From contig JBFMBS010000012.1 of the NCBI GenBank assembly GCA_040755055.1, forward strand, positions 1-64,000: a stretch of 64,000 bases of DNA, written 5' to 3'. This document shows, piece by piece, positions 53,702 through 63,261 of the stretch. The stretch's first letter is position 1. Each line of letters opens with the position of its first letter. A program made the translations under genes and the position numbers. Source of the DNA: DYJK01 sp040755055 (GTDB lineage Bacteria > Bacteroidota > Ignavibacteria > Ignavibacteriales > Melioribacteraceae). The notes beneath the pieces were generated by a model. The model made no database searches and was not told the DNA's origin. It worked only from the letters and a program-made list of their open reading frames with translations.

Positions 53702-54566
53702 AATACTTGATTTGTTAAAACTAATACGTTTAACAAGCTGGCTAAAAAATATTTTTGTTTTTGTGCCCATCGTTTTTTCAAAGCATCTGTTTGAGTGGAG
53801 CTATATATCAATTGTAATTTCGGGATTCCTTGCTTTTAGTTTCGCTTCAAGTTTTGTTTATGTGCTAAATGATATCAAGGATGCCGAAAGAGATAAACTC
53901 CATTCATTAAAAAAAGACCGGCCGATTCCAAGCGGAAAAGTAAATAGAAAGGAAGCACTGTTACTCCTGGCGTTTCTGTTTATTCTTGTAGTTATTTTTT
54001 CCTTCATAATAATGAATCAATTTGTTTTTCTGATCTGGGCTTACATTGGGATTAATATTGCATATACGTTTTATCTAAAACAAGTAGTAATAGTTGATAT
54101 TTTCTGTATTGCAGCCGGATTCATATTAAGAGTAATTGGCGGTGCGGTGGTAGTATCGATCTATATATCGAGCTGGTTAATTTTAACTACAATCTTTTTG
54201 TCGCTATTCCTTGCGGTGATGAAGAGAAGGGTTGAAATTGCTACAAGTGAAAATGCAGTTGAACAAAGATTAGTACTGAAAGACTATTCGCTTAGTTTCA
54301 TCGATCAAATTTCTGCAATAGCAGCGGGCGGCGTAATTATTTGCTACGCACTTTATACTGTTGCACAACGAACCGTTGCTGCATTTGGTTCGGAAAACCT
54401 TGTCTTTACGACACTCTTTGTTGTTTTCGGAATTTTTAGATATATGTTTCTCGTACATAAGGGAAATAAAGGCGAAAATGTTGCGGAAGTTATTTTAAGC
54501 GACTTGCCTATGATTGTTAATTCCTTACTTTTTATTGCCTCTGCTTTTTATGTAATATACTTTTAA
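53679..54566 (+). CDS. UbiA-type prenyltransferase (decaprenyl-phosphate phosphoribosyltransferase-like)
   Basis: Integral membrane prenyltransferase of about 295 residues and eight to nine helices. The first Asp-rich motif is VLNDIKDAERDKLHSLKKDRPIPSG, and the second region is KRRVEIA with LKDYSLSFIDQ. The pattern is that of the decaprenyl-phosphate phosphoribosyltransferase subgroup rather than quinone UbiA. Its start lies inside the end of the mutase gene (overlap about 23 bp); ATG at 53679 or 53682 is preferred over the TTG at 53670. Confidence 0.8.
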   Translation: MMNPLSSKILDLLKLIRLTSWLKNIFVFVPIVFSKHLFEWSYISIVISGFLAFSFASSFVYVLNDIKDAERDKLHSLKKDRPIPSGKVNRKEALLLLAFLFILVVIFSFIIMNQFVFLIWAYIGINIAYTFYLKQVVIVDIFCIAAGFILRVIGGAVVVSIYISSWLILTTIFLSLFLAVMKRRVEIATSENAVEQRLVLKDYSLSFIDQISAIAAGGVIICYALYTVAQRTVAAFGSENLVFTTLFVVFGIFRYMFLVHKGNKGENVAEVILSDLPMIVNSLLFIASAFYVIYF

Positions 54567-54588
54567 ACCACCGGTTAATCATATCAAC

Positions 54589-55818
54589 ATGTTAGGTGAA
54601 ATATTAATATTGATTCTGCTTCTTTTTATGATTGCTTTCTTATCGGCATCTGAAGTTGCTTACTTAGTAACGCATAAGATGAAAATTGAAATCCGTGCAA
54701 AGAAAAAAAACAATTATGCACTGAATGCGAACTATCTCATCCAAAAATCGGATCAATTATTTTCGACAATAATTATCATGTACTTCGCATTAGTTGTTGT
54801 ATATATTTATCTGTCGTTAAAATTTTTGCATCCGAAAGGATTTTCTTTTATAGCCATAATCATCATAGTAAGTTTCTCCATTCTTATAATTGGTAGATTG
54901 ATCCCACGGTATGTCGCGCGTGTATATGCAGATAACTTCAGTTTGATTGCAGCGCTTCCATTGAAATGGCTGATGTTATTATTCAACCCGGTGACATTTG
55001 CTCTGAGAAAATATTCAACTATATTTAGCAAAATCAGGAGTCGTGAAGAGGAAAAAATTCTGCAGTTAACCGATAAAGAAGAGATGCAAAATTTGATTGA
55101 AGAGAGCTCCGAAGCCGGAAAAGTGGATGAAGAACAAACTGATATAATTAACAAGGTTATTGAAATCAGGGATCAGCGTGTTTATGAAGCGATAACACCC
55201 CGTACCGATATAATCGGTATTGATATTAATTCATCAATAGAAGAACTGATTGATAAATTTGTTGAATCGGGATATTCAAAATTGATAGCATTTGAAGATA
55301 ACCTTGATAACATTAAAGGAATGTTTCTTCTTAAGGATCTCTTTAATGAGCCGAGTGATTTAAAGTCTATAATAAGAGACGTTGTATTTGTCCCTGATAC
55401 TAAAAAAAGTCTTGAGATGCTCAATGAGTTTTTGGAAAAACAATTTTCTATTGCAATCGTAGTAGATGAATTTGGCGGTACTGCCGGTATAATTACCGTG
55501 GAAGATTTAATCGAAGAATTATTTGGTGAAATTAGGGATGAGTACGATGAAGATGAAAAAGTTATACGAAAAATTAGCAGTAACGAGTTTATTTTAAGCG
55601 GTAAAGTCGAGATCGATTACTTATGCGAAGAATTTAATGTTGCAATACCGGAAGGTGATTATGAAACGATTGCCGGCTATATAACATTTAAATTAGGCAA
55701 GATTCCGCTTAAAGGTGAATCGTTCAAATTGGATAACTTTGTTATTTTAATTCTTAAATCCGATAGGACAAAAATTGATCTTGTAAAACTAACAGTTGAA
55801 ATTTTCCCCGAAGCGTGA
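54589..55818 (+). CDS. CNNM/CorC-type membrane protein (DUF21, CBS pair, CorC_HlyC)
   Basis: A 409-residue protein: N-terminal DUF21 membrane domain with four helices (MLGEILILILLLFMIAFLSASEVAYL), two CBS domains from about 195 (ITPRTDIIGIDINSSIEELIDKF and VFVPDTKKSLEMLNEFLEKQFSIAIVVDEFGGTAGIITVEDL), and a C-terminal CorC_HlyC domain (FILSGKVEIDYLCEEFNVAIP). The family is linked to magnesium and cobalt efflux and was formerly called hemolysin C. The ion is not determined by sequence. Confidence 0.88.
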   Translation: MLGEILILILLLFMIAFLSASEVAYLVTHKMKIEIRAKKKNNYALNANYLIQKSDQLFSTIIIMYFALVVVYIYLSLKFLHPKGFSFIAIIIIVSFSILIIGRLIPRYVARVYADNFSLIAALPLKWLMLLFNPVTFALRKYSTIFSKIRSREEEKILQLTDKEEMQNLIEESSEAGKVDEEQTDIINKVIEIRDQRVYEAITPRTDIIGIDINSSIEELIDKFVESGYSKLIAFEDNLDNIKGMFLLKDLFNEPSDLKSIIRDVVFVPDTKKSLEMLNEFLEKQFSIAIVVDEFGGTAGIITVEDLIEELFGEIRDEYDEDEKVIRKISSNEFILSGKVEIDYLCEEFNVAIPEGDYETIAGYITFKLGKIPLKGESFKLDNFVILILKSDRTKIDLVKLTVEIFPEA

Positions 55819-55958
55819 GAGCTCTTTTAGCCGAACATAACGCTTCATTAATATGTTATAAAAATTTAGTGAAAGTTTAGGATAAATCATCAAACCAAAA
55901 TGGAAGATATTCCTATTTTAGCTTATCTTTTTGACACAAATATTTAAGAATTGTCTAT

Positions 55959-57107
55959 TTGAAGTTTACTGTTCATCACACTGATAAAAATTCCAAAGCA
56001 CGTATAGGCGAGTTTGAAACAGACCATGGGATTGTAGAAACGCCTATATTTATGCCGGTCGGTACACAAGGCACAGTAAAGGCAGTTACACAAAGAATTT
56101 TAGAAAATGAAGTTAATGCCGAAATTGTTCTTTCAAATACTTATCACCTTTATTTGAGACCCGGAACAAGTGTATTAGAGAATGCCGGTGGTCTTCATAA
56201 ATTTATGAATTGGCACAGACCGATTCTTACTGATAGCGGCGGTTTCCAGATTTACAGTTTGAGCGATCTTCGTAAACTGAAAGGAGATGGGGTAGAGTTT
56301 AAATCTCATCTTGACGGCTCAACACATTTTTTTACCCCGGCTAAAGTAATTGAAATCCAGAGAAGCATAGGTTCGGATATAGTGATGCCGTTGGACGAAT
56401 GCACTCCATATCCGTGTGATTATGAATATGCCGTTAGATCAAAAGAGTTAACTTCTAAATGGGCTGTTAAAAATAAGGAAGCATTTGATTCTACTAAACC
56501 TCTTTATGACCACAAACAATTTTTGTTTGGTATAATTCAAGGGAGTGTTTACAAAGATCTAAGAGAATCATCTGCTCAAGATTTGGTCAAACTCGATTTT
56601 GACGGATATGCGATAGGCGGACTTGCTGTTGGCGAATCGACCGAAACAATGTATGATATGGTTGACTTTACTACTGATTTTATGCCGCAATATAAACCAA
56701 GGTATTTGATGGGAGTAGGAAGACCCGAAAATATACTTGAAGCTATTGCGCGTGGGGTTGATATGTTCGATTGTGTTATGCCTACACGTAATGCTCGCAA
56801 TGCTTATCTGTTTACTTCAGCTGGAATAGTTTCTATGAGGAACGCTGCATATAAGGATGATAATAACCCGTTAGATTCAAATTGCAATTGCTACACATGC
56901 AAGAATTTTTCCAAAGCGTACCTCAGGCATTTATTTAATGCTAGGGAAATACTTGCTCTTGAACTTGCAACAATTCACAATCTTACTTTTTATCTTAACC
57001 TTGTTAGGGAAGCACGTAGAAGAATTAAGGATGGATCATTTACCGAATGGAAAAATAATTATAGCAAGACAATATCAATAAACGTACAATCATCAAAGGA
57101 GGAATAA
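55959..57107 (+). CDS. tgt: tRNA-guanine transglycosylase
   Basis: Exchanges guanine 34 for preQ1 in queuosine tRNAs. Catalytic Asp residues lie in LTDSGGFQIYSL and FDCVMPTRNARNAYLFTSAG; GSDIVMPLDECTPYP and GYAIGGLAVGE bind substrate. The zinc site is CNCYTCKNFSKAYLRHLF with AREILALELATIHN. Length 382 is standard. The start is TTG; yajC begins immediately after the stop codon, a common pairing. Confidence 0.95.
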   Translation: MKFTVHHTDKNSKARIGEFETDHGIVETPIFMPVGTQGTVKAVTQRILENEVNAEIVLSNTYHLYLRPGTSVLENAGGLHKFMNWHRPILTDSGGFQIYSLSDLRKLKGDGVEFKSHLDGSTHFFTPAKVIEIQRSIGSDIVMPLDECTPYPCDYEYAVRSKELTSKWAVKNKEAFDSTKPLYDHKQFLFGIIQGSVYKDLRESSAQDLVKLDFDGYAIGGLAVGESTETMYDMVDFTTDFMPQYKPRYLMGVGRPENILEAIARGVDMFDCVMPTRNARNAYLFTSAGIVSMRNAAYKDDNNPLDSNCNCYTCKNFSKAYLRHLFNAREILALELATIHNLTFYLNLVREARRRIKDGSFTEWKNNYSKTISINVQSSKEE

Positions 57108-57422
57108 GTGGATTTATTATTAGCTATGGCTCCGCCGCCTGACGGACAAGGTGGGGGAGGAAGTATGATCAGCACACTGATTATGTTCGGTGCAATTTTT
57201 GCAATATTTTATTTCATGATTATAAGACCTCAACAGAAACGTGCTAAAGAACGTGAGAAACTTCTTTCTGCTGTTGAAAAAGGTGATAAAGTTATTCTTA
57301 GCAGCGGACTCTATGGCACTGTTGCCGGTTTAGAAGAAAAAACTGTTTTGATAGATGTTGGCAATAATATTAAAATGAAATTCGAACGTTCTGCTATTGC
57401 TTCCGTAGTAAAAGAAAAGTAA
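57108..57422 (+). CDS. yajC: Preprotein translocase subunit YajC
   Basis: Small inner membrane partner of SecDF. One helix (MISTLIMFGAIFAIFYFMIIRPQQKR) ends in the conserved RPQQKR, followed by LLSAVEKGDKVILSSGLYGTVAGLEEKTVLIDVG. A Gly-rich N-terminal stretch precedes the helix. The start is GTG directly after the tgt stop, implying one transcript. Confidence 0.93.
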   Translation: MDLLLAMAPPPDGQGGGGSMISTLIMFGAIFAIFYFMIIRPQQKRAKEREKLLSAVEKGDKVILSSGLYGTVAGLEEKTVLIDVGNNIKMKFERSAIASVVKEK

Positions 57423-57479
57423 AAGAAGAAATAATTTTTATTAATCCTCTCTTTATAGAAGTAATGTGAGAATTTTATT

Positions 57480-57503
57480 TGTAGGGCGATTCGCTGAATC
57501 GCC
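57480..57503. repeat. Short palindromic dispersed repeat (copy 2)
   Basis: Identical over 24 bases to 12621-12644 (TGTAGGGCGATTC, GCT, GAATCGCC). It lies 58 bp after yajC, again in a post-operon position. Confidence 0.7.
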
Positions 57504-57645
57504 TTGCAATATTATTTGACATTACAATTTTCAATCACGTTTTATAGATTGAATTTTTCTTTTATCCTATCTCAAATTTTATTTGAATAATTCTCTCATT
57601 TTGAGTAATTAACTCTCAACAATTTTCCATTCCTTGGAGATTAAA

Positions 57646-58956
57646 TTGAAAAGACTCATTCTATCATTCGTCATTCTAATTACTTCATATTCTTTTGCAC
57701 AAAAAAAAATATATTTAGCCGAAATTGAAGGAGATATCGATCTTGGTTTAGCGCCTTATGTAAGAAGGGTTGTTGACGAAGCTGAAAAAAATTCTGCCTC
57801 TGCAATAATATTCAAGATTAATACATTTGGCGGAAGAGTTGATGCTGCTACTCAAATAAAAGATGCGATATTAAACAGCAGTGTTAAAACGATCGCGTTC
57901 ATCGATAAACGTGCCATATCGGCCGGGGCATTGATTGCTTTATCTTGCGAGAAGATTGTTATGGTGCCGGGTGCTGCAATCGGTGCTACAACAGTTGTGG
58001 ATGAAACCGGGCAAAAACAGTCTGAAAAATACCAGTCGTATATGCGTTCGGAAATGAGAGCTACTGCGGAAAAAAACGGAAGAAGAACTGATATTGCCCA
58101 AGGAATGGTAGATGAAAGGATTGTTGTTGCAGATGTTCAAGACGACAGCACTAAACTAATAACCTTGACTACAGAGGAAGCGCTTAAAGTTAACTTTGCA
58201 GACGCTACTGCAAACTCGATAGATGAAATAAAAAAATATTTTGATCTGACAGATGCAGAAATAGTTTCGCTAGATTCAAACTGGGCGGAGGATGTAGTAA
58301 GATTTATCAACCATCCTATTGTATCATCTCTATTGATTATGTTAGGGTTAATTGGACTATATACTGAAATTAAAACGCCCGGTTGGGGAGTTGCCGGTAC
58401 TGTTGGTTTAATTTCATTAGCACTTTTTTTCGGTACCAGTTATATATTAGAATTAGCATCGATAATAGAAATATTGTTGTTTGTAGTCGGTGTGATATTA
58501 CTTCTTATAGAAATTTTTGTAATACCAGGTTTTGGAATCTTTGGTATATCCGGTATTACATTAATGGTTCTGGGATTATTTCTAGGGCTTCTCTCAGATT
58601 TTAAGATGATTGATTGGGATATAATCTCCATCGCCATTATTCAATTGGCATCCGTATTTGTTGGATCATCAGTAATCATTTTCTTTTTACTAAAATATTT
58701 ACCGAAGACAGAAATGTTAAACAAACTAATTTTGAAAGAACAAGTAGCCGCAAAATCCGGCTATGCTGCCAAACCTTCACTGGCTGATCTTATCGGCAAA
58801 GAGGGGATAGCTTTAACAGATTTGCGACCTTCCGGAACTGCCTTGATTGAAAATAACAGGGTTGATGTTGTAACGGAAGGTGATTACATAAACCGTGATT
58901 CCGGTATTAAAGTTAAATCTGTTGAAGGGTCTAAAATTGTAGTGGGGAAAAAGTAG
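57646..58956 (+). CDS. NfeD family membrane protein with ClpP-class serine protease domain
   Basis: Signal-like N-terminus (LSFVILITSYSFAQ), a SppA/ClpP-type protease domain (about 22-215; IFKINTFGGRVDAATQIKDAIL, FIDKRAISAGALIALSCEKIVMVPGAAIGATT), four to five membrane helices (about 230-345) and a C-terminal OB-fold NfeD domain (LADLIGKEGIALTDLRPSGTALIENNRVDVVTEGDYI). It acts in membrane protein quality control together with stomatin-type partners, none of which is seen nearby. A TTG at 57646 after GGAGATTAAA is preferred over one at 57634. Confidence 0.85.
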   Translation: MKRLILSFVILITSYSFAQKKIYLAEIEGDIDLGLAPYVRRVVDEAEKNSASAIIFKINTFGGRVDAATQIKDAILNSSVKTIAFIDKRAISAGALIALSCEKIVMVPGAAIGATTVVDETGQKQSEKYQSYMRSEMRATAEKNGRRTDIAQGMVDERIVVADVQDDSTKLITLTTEEALKVNFADATANSIDEIKKYFDLTDAEIVSLDSNWAEDVVRFINHPIVSSLLIMLGLIGLYTEIKTPGWGVAGTVGLISLALFFGTSYILELASIIEILLFVVGVILLLIEIFVIPGFGIFGISGITLMVLGLFLGLLSDFKMIDWDIISIAIIQLASVFVGSSVIIFFLLKYLPKTEMLNKLILKEQVAAKSGYAAKPSLADLIGKEGIALTDLRPSGTALIENNRVDVVTEGDYINRDSGIKVKSVEGSKIVVGKK

Positions 58957-58981
58957 CACAGAAATTACTGTGCTACTTTTT
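58948..58981. terminator. Bidirectional intrinsic terminator
   Basis: AAAAAGTAGCACAG and CTGTGCTACTTTTT, perfect 14-bp arms around the loop AAATTA, between the convergent NfeD and lipoprotein genes. The left arm includes the NfeD stop codon. Confidence 0.92.
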
Positions 58982-58983
58982 GT

Positions 58984-60024
58984 TTATAATAGCTCAACAA
59001 TATTTTTATTGGTAGAAATTTCTCTTCGAGTAGTCCGTTGAATTTTCTGCATCGAATCCTTTGCCTGGATTTGCACAGACATTTCCAACCTGGTTGATGT
59101 TTCGGCGTTAACGAGATTACCTTTATCAACATTAAATACAATCACACCGCCGCCGCTCGCTTTCGGTTCATCAAAAGTGTACTTAACTCCATTTTCTTCA
59201 CCTTGTTTATCGCCCGTCCAGGTTACGCTTAAGTCAGCTTTTATTTTAGCTCCTTTATCACCATCCAGGTCAACAAAATCAAGTACTGTAAACTTAGCAG
59301 TATTATCCAGCTTGAAGACACTCATTTGACCGGGGTATCTTTTTACCCAGTTCGAGTCTTTCGCTAAGGAATTATCCGGTAGTTCGCGGAATAGTAATTG
59401 AGTTAGCGGTCTAAGCGCTACATCGCCAAGATTTTTTGATAGTTGTGCTTTTTGGTCGGCAGATAGAGTTTGTTTTTGAGGCTGCATCGAATTCATTTTA
59501 TCGATCATTTTATCTAAACGCGATACTTCAATAACCTCACCTTTATTATTAACGCGAGCTCTAAACGGTGTGTTATAAATTGTTTCGTATTCCAGGAATT
59601 TACGTTTCTCTTCAACACTATTTTCACTATTTGTGTTATATGAATATTTCTGACCGTTAACATCTACATTAACTTTAACGGATGAAATATTGATTGATAC
59701 TTCGGCGATTTTATCTGCATCTACCTCTATTACTTCAATATCGAAAACATAAATAACATTTTGATTTGATTTAGATTTGATTGTCGAATCAGCTTGAATA
59801 ATTTCGTCGGCATCGGTAATGGTAGTAAGTCTGTACTTAAATTTATCGCCATTCTCAAATTTGTAACGGAGTTTAACTTTCTCACCTTTCATATCGACTG
59901 AAGGAAGATTATCGTAAGCTTGAGAAGCAGCAGATTCTTTTTTATCATCAGAGCCGCAGCTTATGAGAAATAGTGTGATAAGAGTTGTAATAAAAAAACT
60001 AAAAATCTTTAATTTCATTTTCAT
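58984..60024 (-). CDS. Lipoprotein of unknown function (DUF6263-like)
   Basis: Lipobox ISC at Cys23, then a mostly beta protein: VKLRYKFENGDKFKYRLTTITDADE, VIYVFDIEVIEVDADKIAEVSI, FRARVNNKGEVIEVSRLDKM and GGGVIVFNVDKGNLVNAETSTRLEMSVQ. The pattern of two similar halves matches the DUF6263 family as remembered. Envelope localisation is clear; function is not. It is the last gene of a minus-strand run beginning at purQ. Confidence 0.72.
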   Translation of the reverse strand: MKMKLKIFSFFITTLITLFLISCGSDDKKESAASQAYDNLPSVDMKGEKVKLRYKFENGDKFKYRLTTITDADEIIQADSTIKSKSNQNVIYVFDIEVIEVDADKIAEVSINISSVKVNVDVNGQKYSYNTNSENSVEEKRKFLEYETIYNTPFRARVNNKGEVIEVSRLDKMIDKMNSMQPQKQTLSADQKAQLSKNLGDVALRPLTQLLFRELPDNSLAKDSNWVKRYPGQMSVFKLDNTAKFTVLDFVDLDGDKGAKIKADLSVTWTGDKQGEENGVKYTFDEPKASGGGVIVFNVDKGNLVNAETSTRLEMSVQIQAKDSMQKIQRTTRREISTNKNIVELL

Positions 60025-60065
60025 CTCGTTTGTATTGTTAATTCATTTCATTGATTAATCAAAAA

Positions 60066-60497
60066 TTACCAGCCGTTAATCTCTAATATCTCTTTTCTTG
60101 AAAAGAAATGGCTTATCTCTTTAGCCGCATTCTCGTTTGAATCTGAACCGTGGACAATATTTTCCTGGATATTATCGGCATATAGTTTTCTGATAGTTCC
60201 TTCATTGGCATTTTTAGGATCGGTCGCACCGATAAGTTTACGAAAATCTTCAACCGCATTTTCCTTCTCAAGTGCGATAGGAACGCACGGTCCAGAAGTC
60301 ATGTATGTTATAAGATCATTAAAGAATGGTCTTTCTTTATGAACTTCGTAAAATCCTTTTGCAGCATCGGGTGTTAGTTTAACCATTTTCATTGCGCGAA
60401 CCTTAAAGCCGGCATCTTGAATATGAGATATAACTTTGCCGATTAAATTTTTACGTACACAATCGGGCTTAAGTATTGCAAGTGTTTTGTTGCTCAA
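60066..60497 (-). CDS. ndk: Nucleoside diphosphate kinase
   Basis: Balances nucleoside triphosphates through a phosphohistidine. The active-site motif NIVHGSDSNENA contains the catalytic His. The N-terminus NKTLAILKPDCVRKNLIGKVI and VHKERPFFNDLITYMTSGPCVPIALE are standard, and the length of 143 is normal. The start is TTG behind AAGGAG. It lies 31 bp downstream of sucD, a frequent pairing since both handle nucleotide triphosphates. Confidence 0.95.
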   Translation of the reverse strand: MSNKTLAILKPDCVRKNLIGKVISHIQDAGFKVRAMKMVKLTPDAAKGFYEVHKERPFFNDLITYMTSGPCVPIALEKENAVEDFRKLIGATDPKNANEGTIRKLYADNIQENIVHGSDSNENAAKEISHFFSRKEILEINGW

Positions 60498-60528
60498 ATT
60501 TAACTCCTTAAATTTTATTCGATATTAT

Positions 60529-61518
60529 TTATTTCTTCTTTGTTTTTTTCTTCGATTTAGTTTTTATAGTAATTTTTTTTAGAGTTTTTTTTACAGTCTT
60601 TTTCTTGACTAAGGGTTTCTTTTTAACAACTTTCTTCTTTCCTTTATTCAAAGCTTTTTCCATCGTAATGCCTATTTTTGCCGGACTTTCAACAACGTGG
60701 ATTCCAGCTTTTTTCATTGCAGCCATTTTTTCTGCAGCAGTTCCTTTACCACCTGAAATTATTGCACCGGCATGGCCCATTCTGCGACCTGGAGGAGCAG
60801 TTCTGCCGGCTATGAATCCAACTACCGGTTTCTTCACATATTTTTTTATGAATTCGGCTACTTCTTCTTCTGCACTACCGCCAATCTCGCCAATCATAAC
60901 AATTCCTTCCGTACCGGAATCATCATTGAAAAGTTTGATTACATCAATGAACCGTGAACCGATCACCGGGTCGCCGCCGATACCAACGCAAGTTGATTGA
61001 CCGATACCTAAGTCTGACAACTGCTTCACTGCTTCATAAGTTAAAGTTCCACTTCTCGATACCACGCCTACTTTGCCTTGCTTGTGAATGAAGCCGGGCA
61101 TAATACCGATCTTTGCTTTACCTGGAGAAATTATGCCGGGACAATTTGGACCTATTAATGTTGTACCCTTTCCTTTAATCGAATTATAAACGGCAATCAT
61201 ATCGCGGGCCGGTATTCCTTCTGTGATGCAAACAATTAATTTAACTCCGGCATTTGCGGCTTCGAGGATAGCGTCTGCTGCAAAAGCCGGTGGGACAAAT
61301 ATTGCCGTGGCATTTACGTTAGCTATTTTAACGGCTTCTGCTACTGTATTGAAGATTGGAACATTAGTATCTTCAAATTTTTGACCTCCTTTTCCGGGTG
61401 TTATACCGGCAACAACGTTGGTTCCGTACTCAATCATCTGTTTTGTATGATATGAACCTTCGCCGCCGGTAATACCTTGTACTGCTACTCTTGTTTTTTT
61501 GTCGAGAAGAATACTCAT
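60529..61518 (-). CDS. sucD: Succinate-CoA ligase alpha subunit with Lys-rich C-terminal tail
   Basis: Couples succinyl-CoA cleavage to nucleotide phosphorylation in the TCA cycle. Residues 1 to about 290 are complete SucD: CoA-binding GITGGEGSYHTKQMIEYGTNVVAGITPGKGG, LIGPNCPGIISPG, and the phosphohistidine in GRRMGHAGAIISGGKGTA. The family normally ends shortly after KIGITMEKAL, but here a tail of 36 residues follows with 21 Lys (KKKVVKKKPLVKKK and so on). The tail resembles nucleic-acid-binding tails. The sucC partner is not in the window. Confidence 0.93.
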   Translation of the reverse strand: MSILLDKKTRVAVQGITGGEGSYHTKQMIEYGTNVVAGITPGKGGQKFEDTNVPIFNTVAEAVKIANVNATAIFVPPAFAADAILEAANAGVKLIVCITEGIPARDMIAVYNSIKGKGTTLIGPNCPGIISPGKAKIGIMPGFIHKQGKVGVVSRSGTLTYEAVKQLSDLGIGQSTCVGIGGDPVIGSRFIDVIKLFNDDSGTEGIVMIGEIGGSAEEEVAEFIKKYVKKPVVGFIAGRTAPPGRRMGHAGAIISGGKGTAAEKMAAMKKAGIHVVESPAKIGITMEKALNKGKKKVVKKKPLVKKKTVKKTLKKITIKTKSKKKTKKK

Positions 61519-61597
61519 GTGGATTCCTTGGGATAATTATCAAAATTTAGTGTGTCAAAGTTAAGAAAGGGAAGGGAAAAATACTTAGGGAAAATTT

Positions 61598-63007
61598 TTA
61601 TTGAAGCGACTTTCCCAACTGTAGTAAACTTAGTTCATTAAACTGATTTGCCATTAACTGCATTCCGATTGGTAATCCTTCAGAATTGTTGCCTATAGGA
61701 ATATTAATCCCGGGAATACCGGCTAAGTTTGCAGATGTTGTATAGATATCCATTAAATACATTTCGAGCGGATCGGAAGATTTCTCGCCGAGTTTGAAAG
61801 CTACTGTTGGAGTAGTAGGAGTAAGAATTAAGTCAATCGATTTGAAAGCTTCATCAAAATCTTCCTTAAGCAACCTTCTTACTTTTTGTGCTTTGCGATA
61901 ATATGCATCGTAGTATCCGGCTGAAAGAACATATGTTCCGAGCATTATTCTTCTTTTTACTTCTTCGCCAAATCCTTCTGATCTGGAATTGATGTACATA
62001 TCGGATAAATTAAATGACTCATCGGAACGGTAACCGTAACGTGCGCCATCGAAACGTGCAAGGTTGGATGATGCCTCAGCGGTTGCCAATATGTAGTAAG
62101 TTGCGATTGAATATTCTGTGCGCGGTAAGGATATATCTATAATTTCATGTCCGAGGGATTTTAACTTTGCTATAGTTTTATTTATTTCATCTCGAATTTC
62201 TTTATCTAATCCTTCGCCAAAATATTCTTTAGGCAGCCCGATTTTAAATTTTTTATTAATTTGTAAATCTTTAGAAAAATTTGGAATGCTTATATCAAAA
62301 CTTGTGGAATCTTTATCGTCCTTACCTGAAATTACTTCAAGCAGCAATGCAATGTCATCAAAGTTTTTGGAAAATGGTCCTATTGAATCAAAAGAAGAAG
62401 CATAAGCTGTAAGTCCATATCTTGAAACTCTTCCATAAGTTGGTTTGAGACCGAATATTCCGCAAAAAGCCGCCGGTTGTCGTATTGAACCTCCGGTATC
62501 AGTACCTAATGAAGCATCACATAATTCTGCCGCAACCGCAGCAGCCGAGCCGCCGCTTGACCCCCCCGGTACACGGCTGTTATCAACCGGGTTTAAAACT
62601 TTTCCGAATGCCGAGTTTTCATTCGATGAACCCATGGCAAATTCATCGCAGTTCGTTTTGCCTATGATGATAGCATCTTCATCAATTAATTTTTGTACTG
62701 CAGTAGCGGTGTATAGTGATTTGAAATTTCTTAGAATATTGGATGAGCATGTAAGCGGTTTATCTTTAAGTGCAAGTACGTCTTTTATGGCTATTACCAT
62801 TCCGGCTAATTTGCCGTGTGAACCGGATTTTATTTTAGATTCAATTATTTCTGTCTGATTTAAACAATCATCAAAGACAAAATTGAATGCATTTAAATGC
62901 TTGTATTCGTTAATCCTTGATAAGAAATACTTTACGTTCTCATGTAAAGATAATTTCCCTGATTTCAGAAGCTTAATTTTCTCTGCATGGTTTTTATATG
63001 GAAGCAA
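61598..63007 (-). CDS. gatA: Glutamyl/aspartyl-tRNA amidotransferase subunit A
   Basis: Amidase subunit of GatCAB, which supplies ammonia to misacylated Glu-tRNA(Gln) or Asp-tRNA(Asn). The Lys-Ser-Ser triad is visible: AIKDVLAL (Lys), RVPGGSSGGSAAAVAAELC (Ser) and LGTDTGGSIRQPAAFCG (nucleophile Ser). Length 469 is complete. The start is TTG behind GGAGAAGTA. gatB and gatC are not adjacent, and it follows tatA in the same direction. Confidence 0.93.
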   Translation of the reverse strand: MLPYKNHAEKIKLLKSGKLSLHENVKYFLSRINEYKHLNAFNFVFDDCLNQTEIIESKIKSGSHGKLAGMVIAIKDVLALKDKPLTCSSNILRNFKSLYTATAVQKLIDEDAIIIGKTNCDEFAMGSSNENSAFGKVLNPVDNSRVPGGSSGGSAAAVAAELCDASLGTDTGGSIRQPAAFCGIFGLKPTYGRVSRYGLTAYASSFDSIGPFSKNFDDIALLLEVISGKDDKDSTSFDISIPNFSKDLQINKKFKIGLPKEYFGEGLDKEIRDEINKTIAKLKSLGHEIIDISLPRTEYSIATYYILATAEASSNLARFDGARYGYRSDESFNLSDMYINSRSEGFGEEVKRRIMLGTYVLSAGYYDAYYRKAQKVRRLLKEDFDEAFKSIDLILTPTTPTVAFKLGEKSSDPLEMYLMDIYTTSANLAGIPGINIPIGNNSEGLPIGMQLMANQFNELSLLQLGKSLQ

Positions 63008-63033
63008 TACTTCTCCGAATGATAGGTGTAAGT

Positions 63034-63231
63034 TTACTTATTCTCTTCTTTTTTGTTCTCAGGTTTATCGGTTAACTTAATATCATCCTCAACTTCTTTC
63101 ATGGCTTTTTTAAATTCCCTCATACCTTTACCGATACCTTGGGCAAGTTCGGGAATTTTCTTTGCACCAAAGAGAATCAATATTGCAAGAACAATTAATA
63201 TTATTTCTGTTGAACCAATATTTCCAAACAT
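63034..63231 (-). CDS. tatA: Twin-arginine translocase TatA/TatE subunit
   Basis: A 65-residue protein with one N-terminal helix (TEIILIVLAILILFGAKKIPELAQGIGKGM), showing the FGAKKIPELAQGIGKG hinge, followed by an amphipathic helix and a charged tail. It forms the protein-conducting assembly of the Tat pathway. It is encoded between purQ and gatA. Confidence 0.93.
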   Translation of the reverse strand: MFGNIGSTEIILIVLAILILFGAKKIPELAQGIGKGMREFKKAMKEVEDDIKLTDKPENKKEENK

Positions 63232-63261
63232 AATTACCTCTGCTAATAATTAAGGTATAAA

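Noticed and set aside
54807..55154. 115-residue minus-strand frame opposite the CNNM/CorC gene
   Set aside because: Antisense shadow of a well-conserved gene, without ribosome site or domain.
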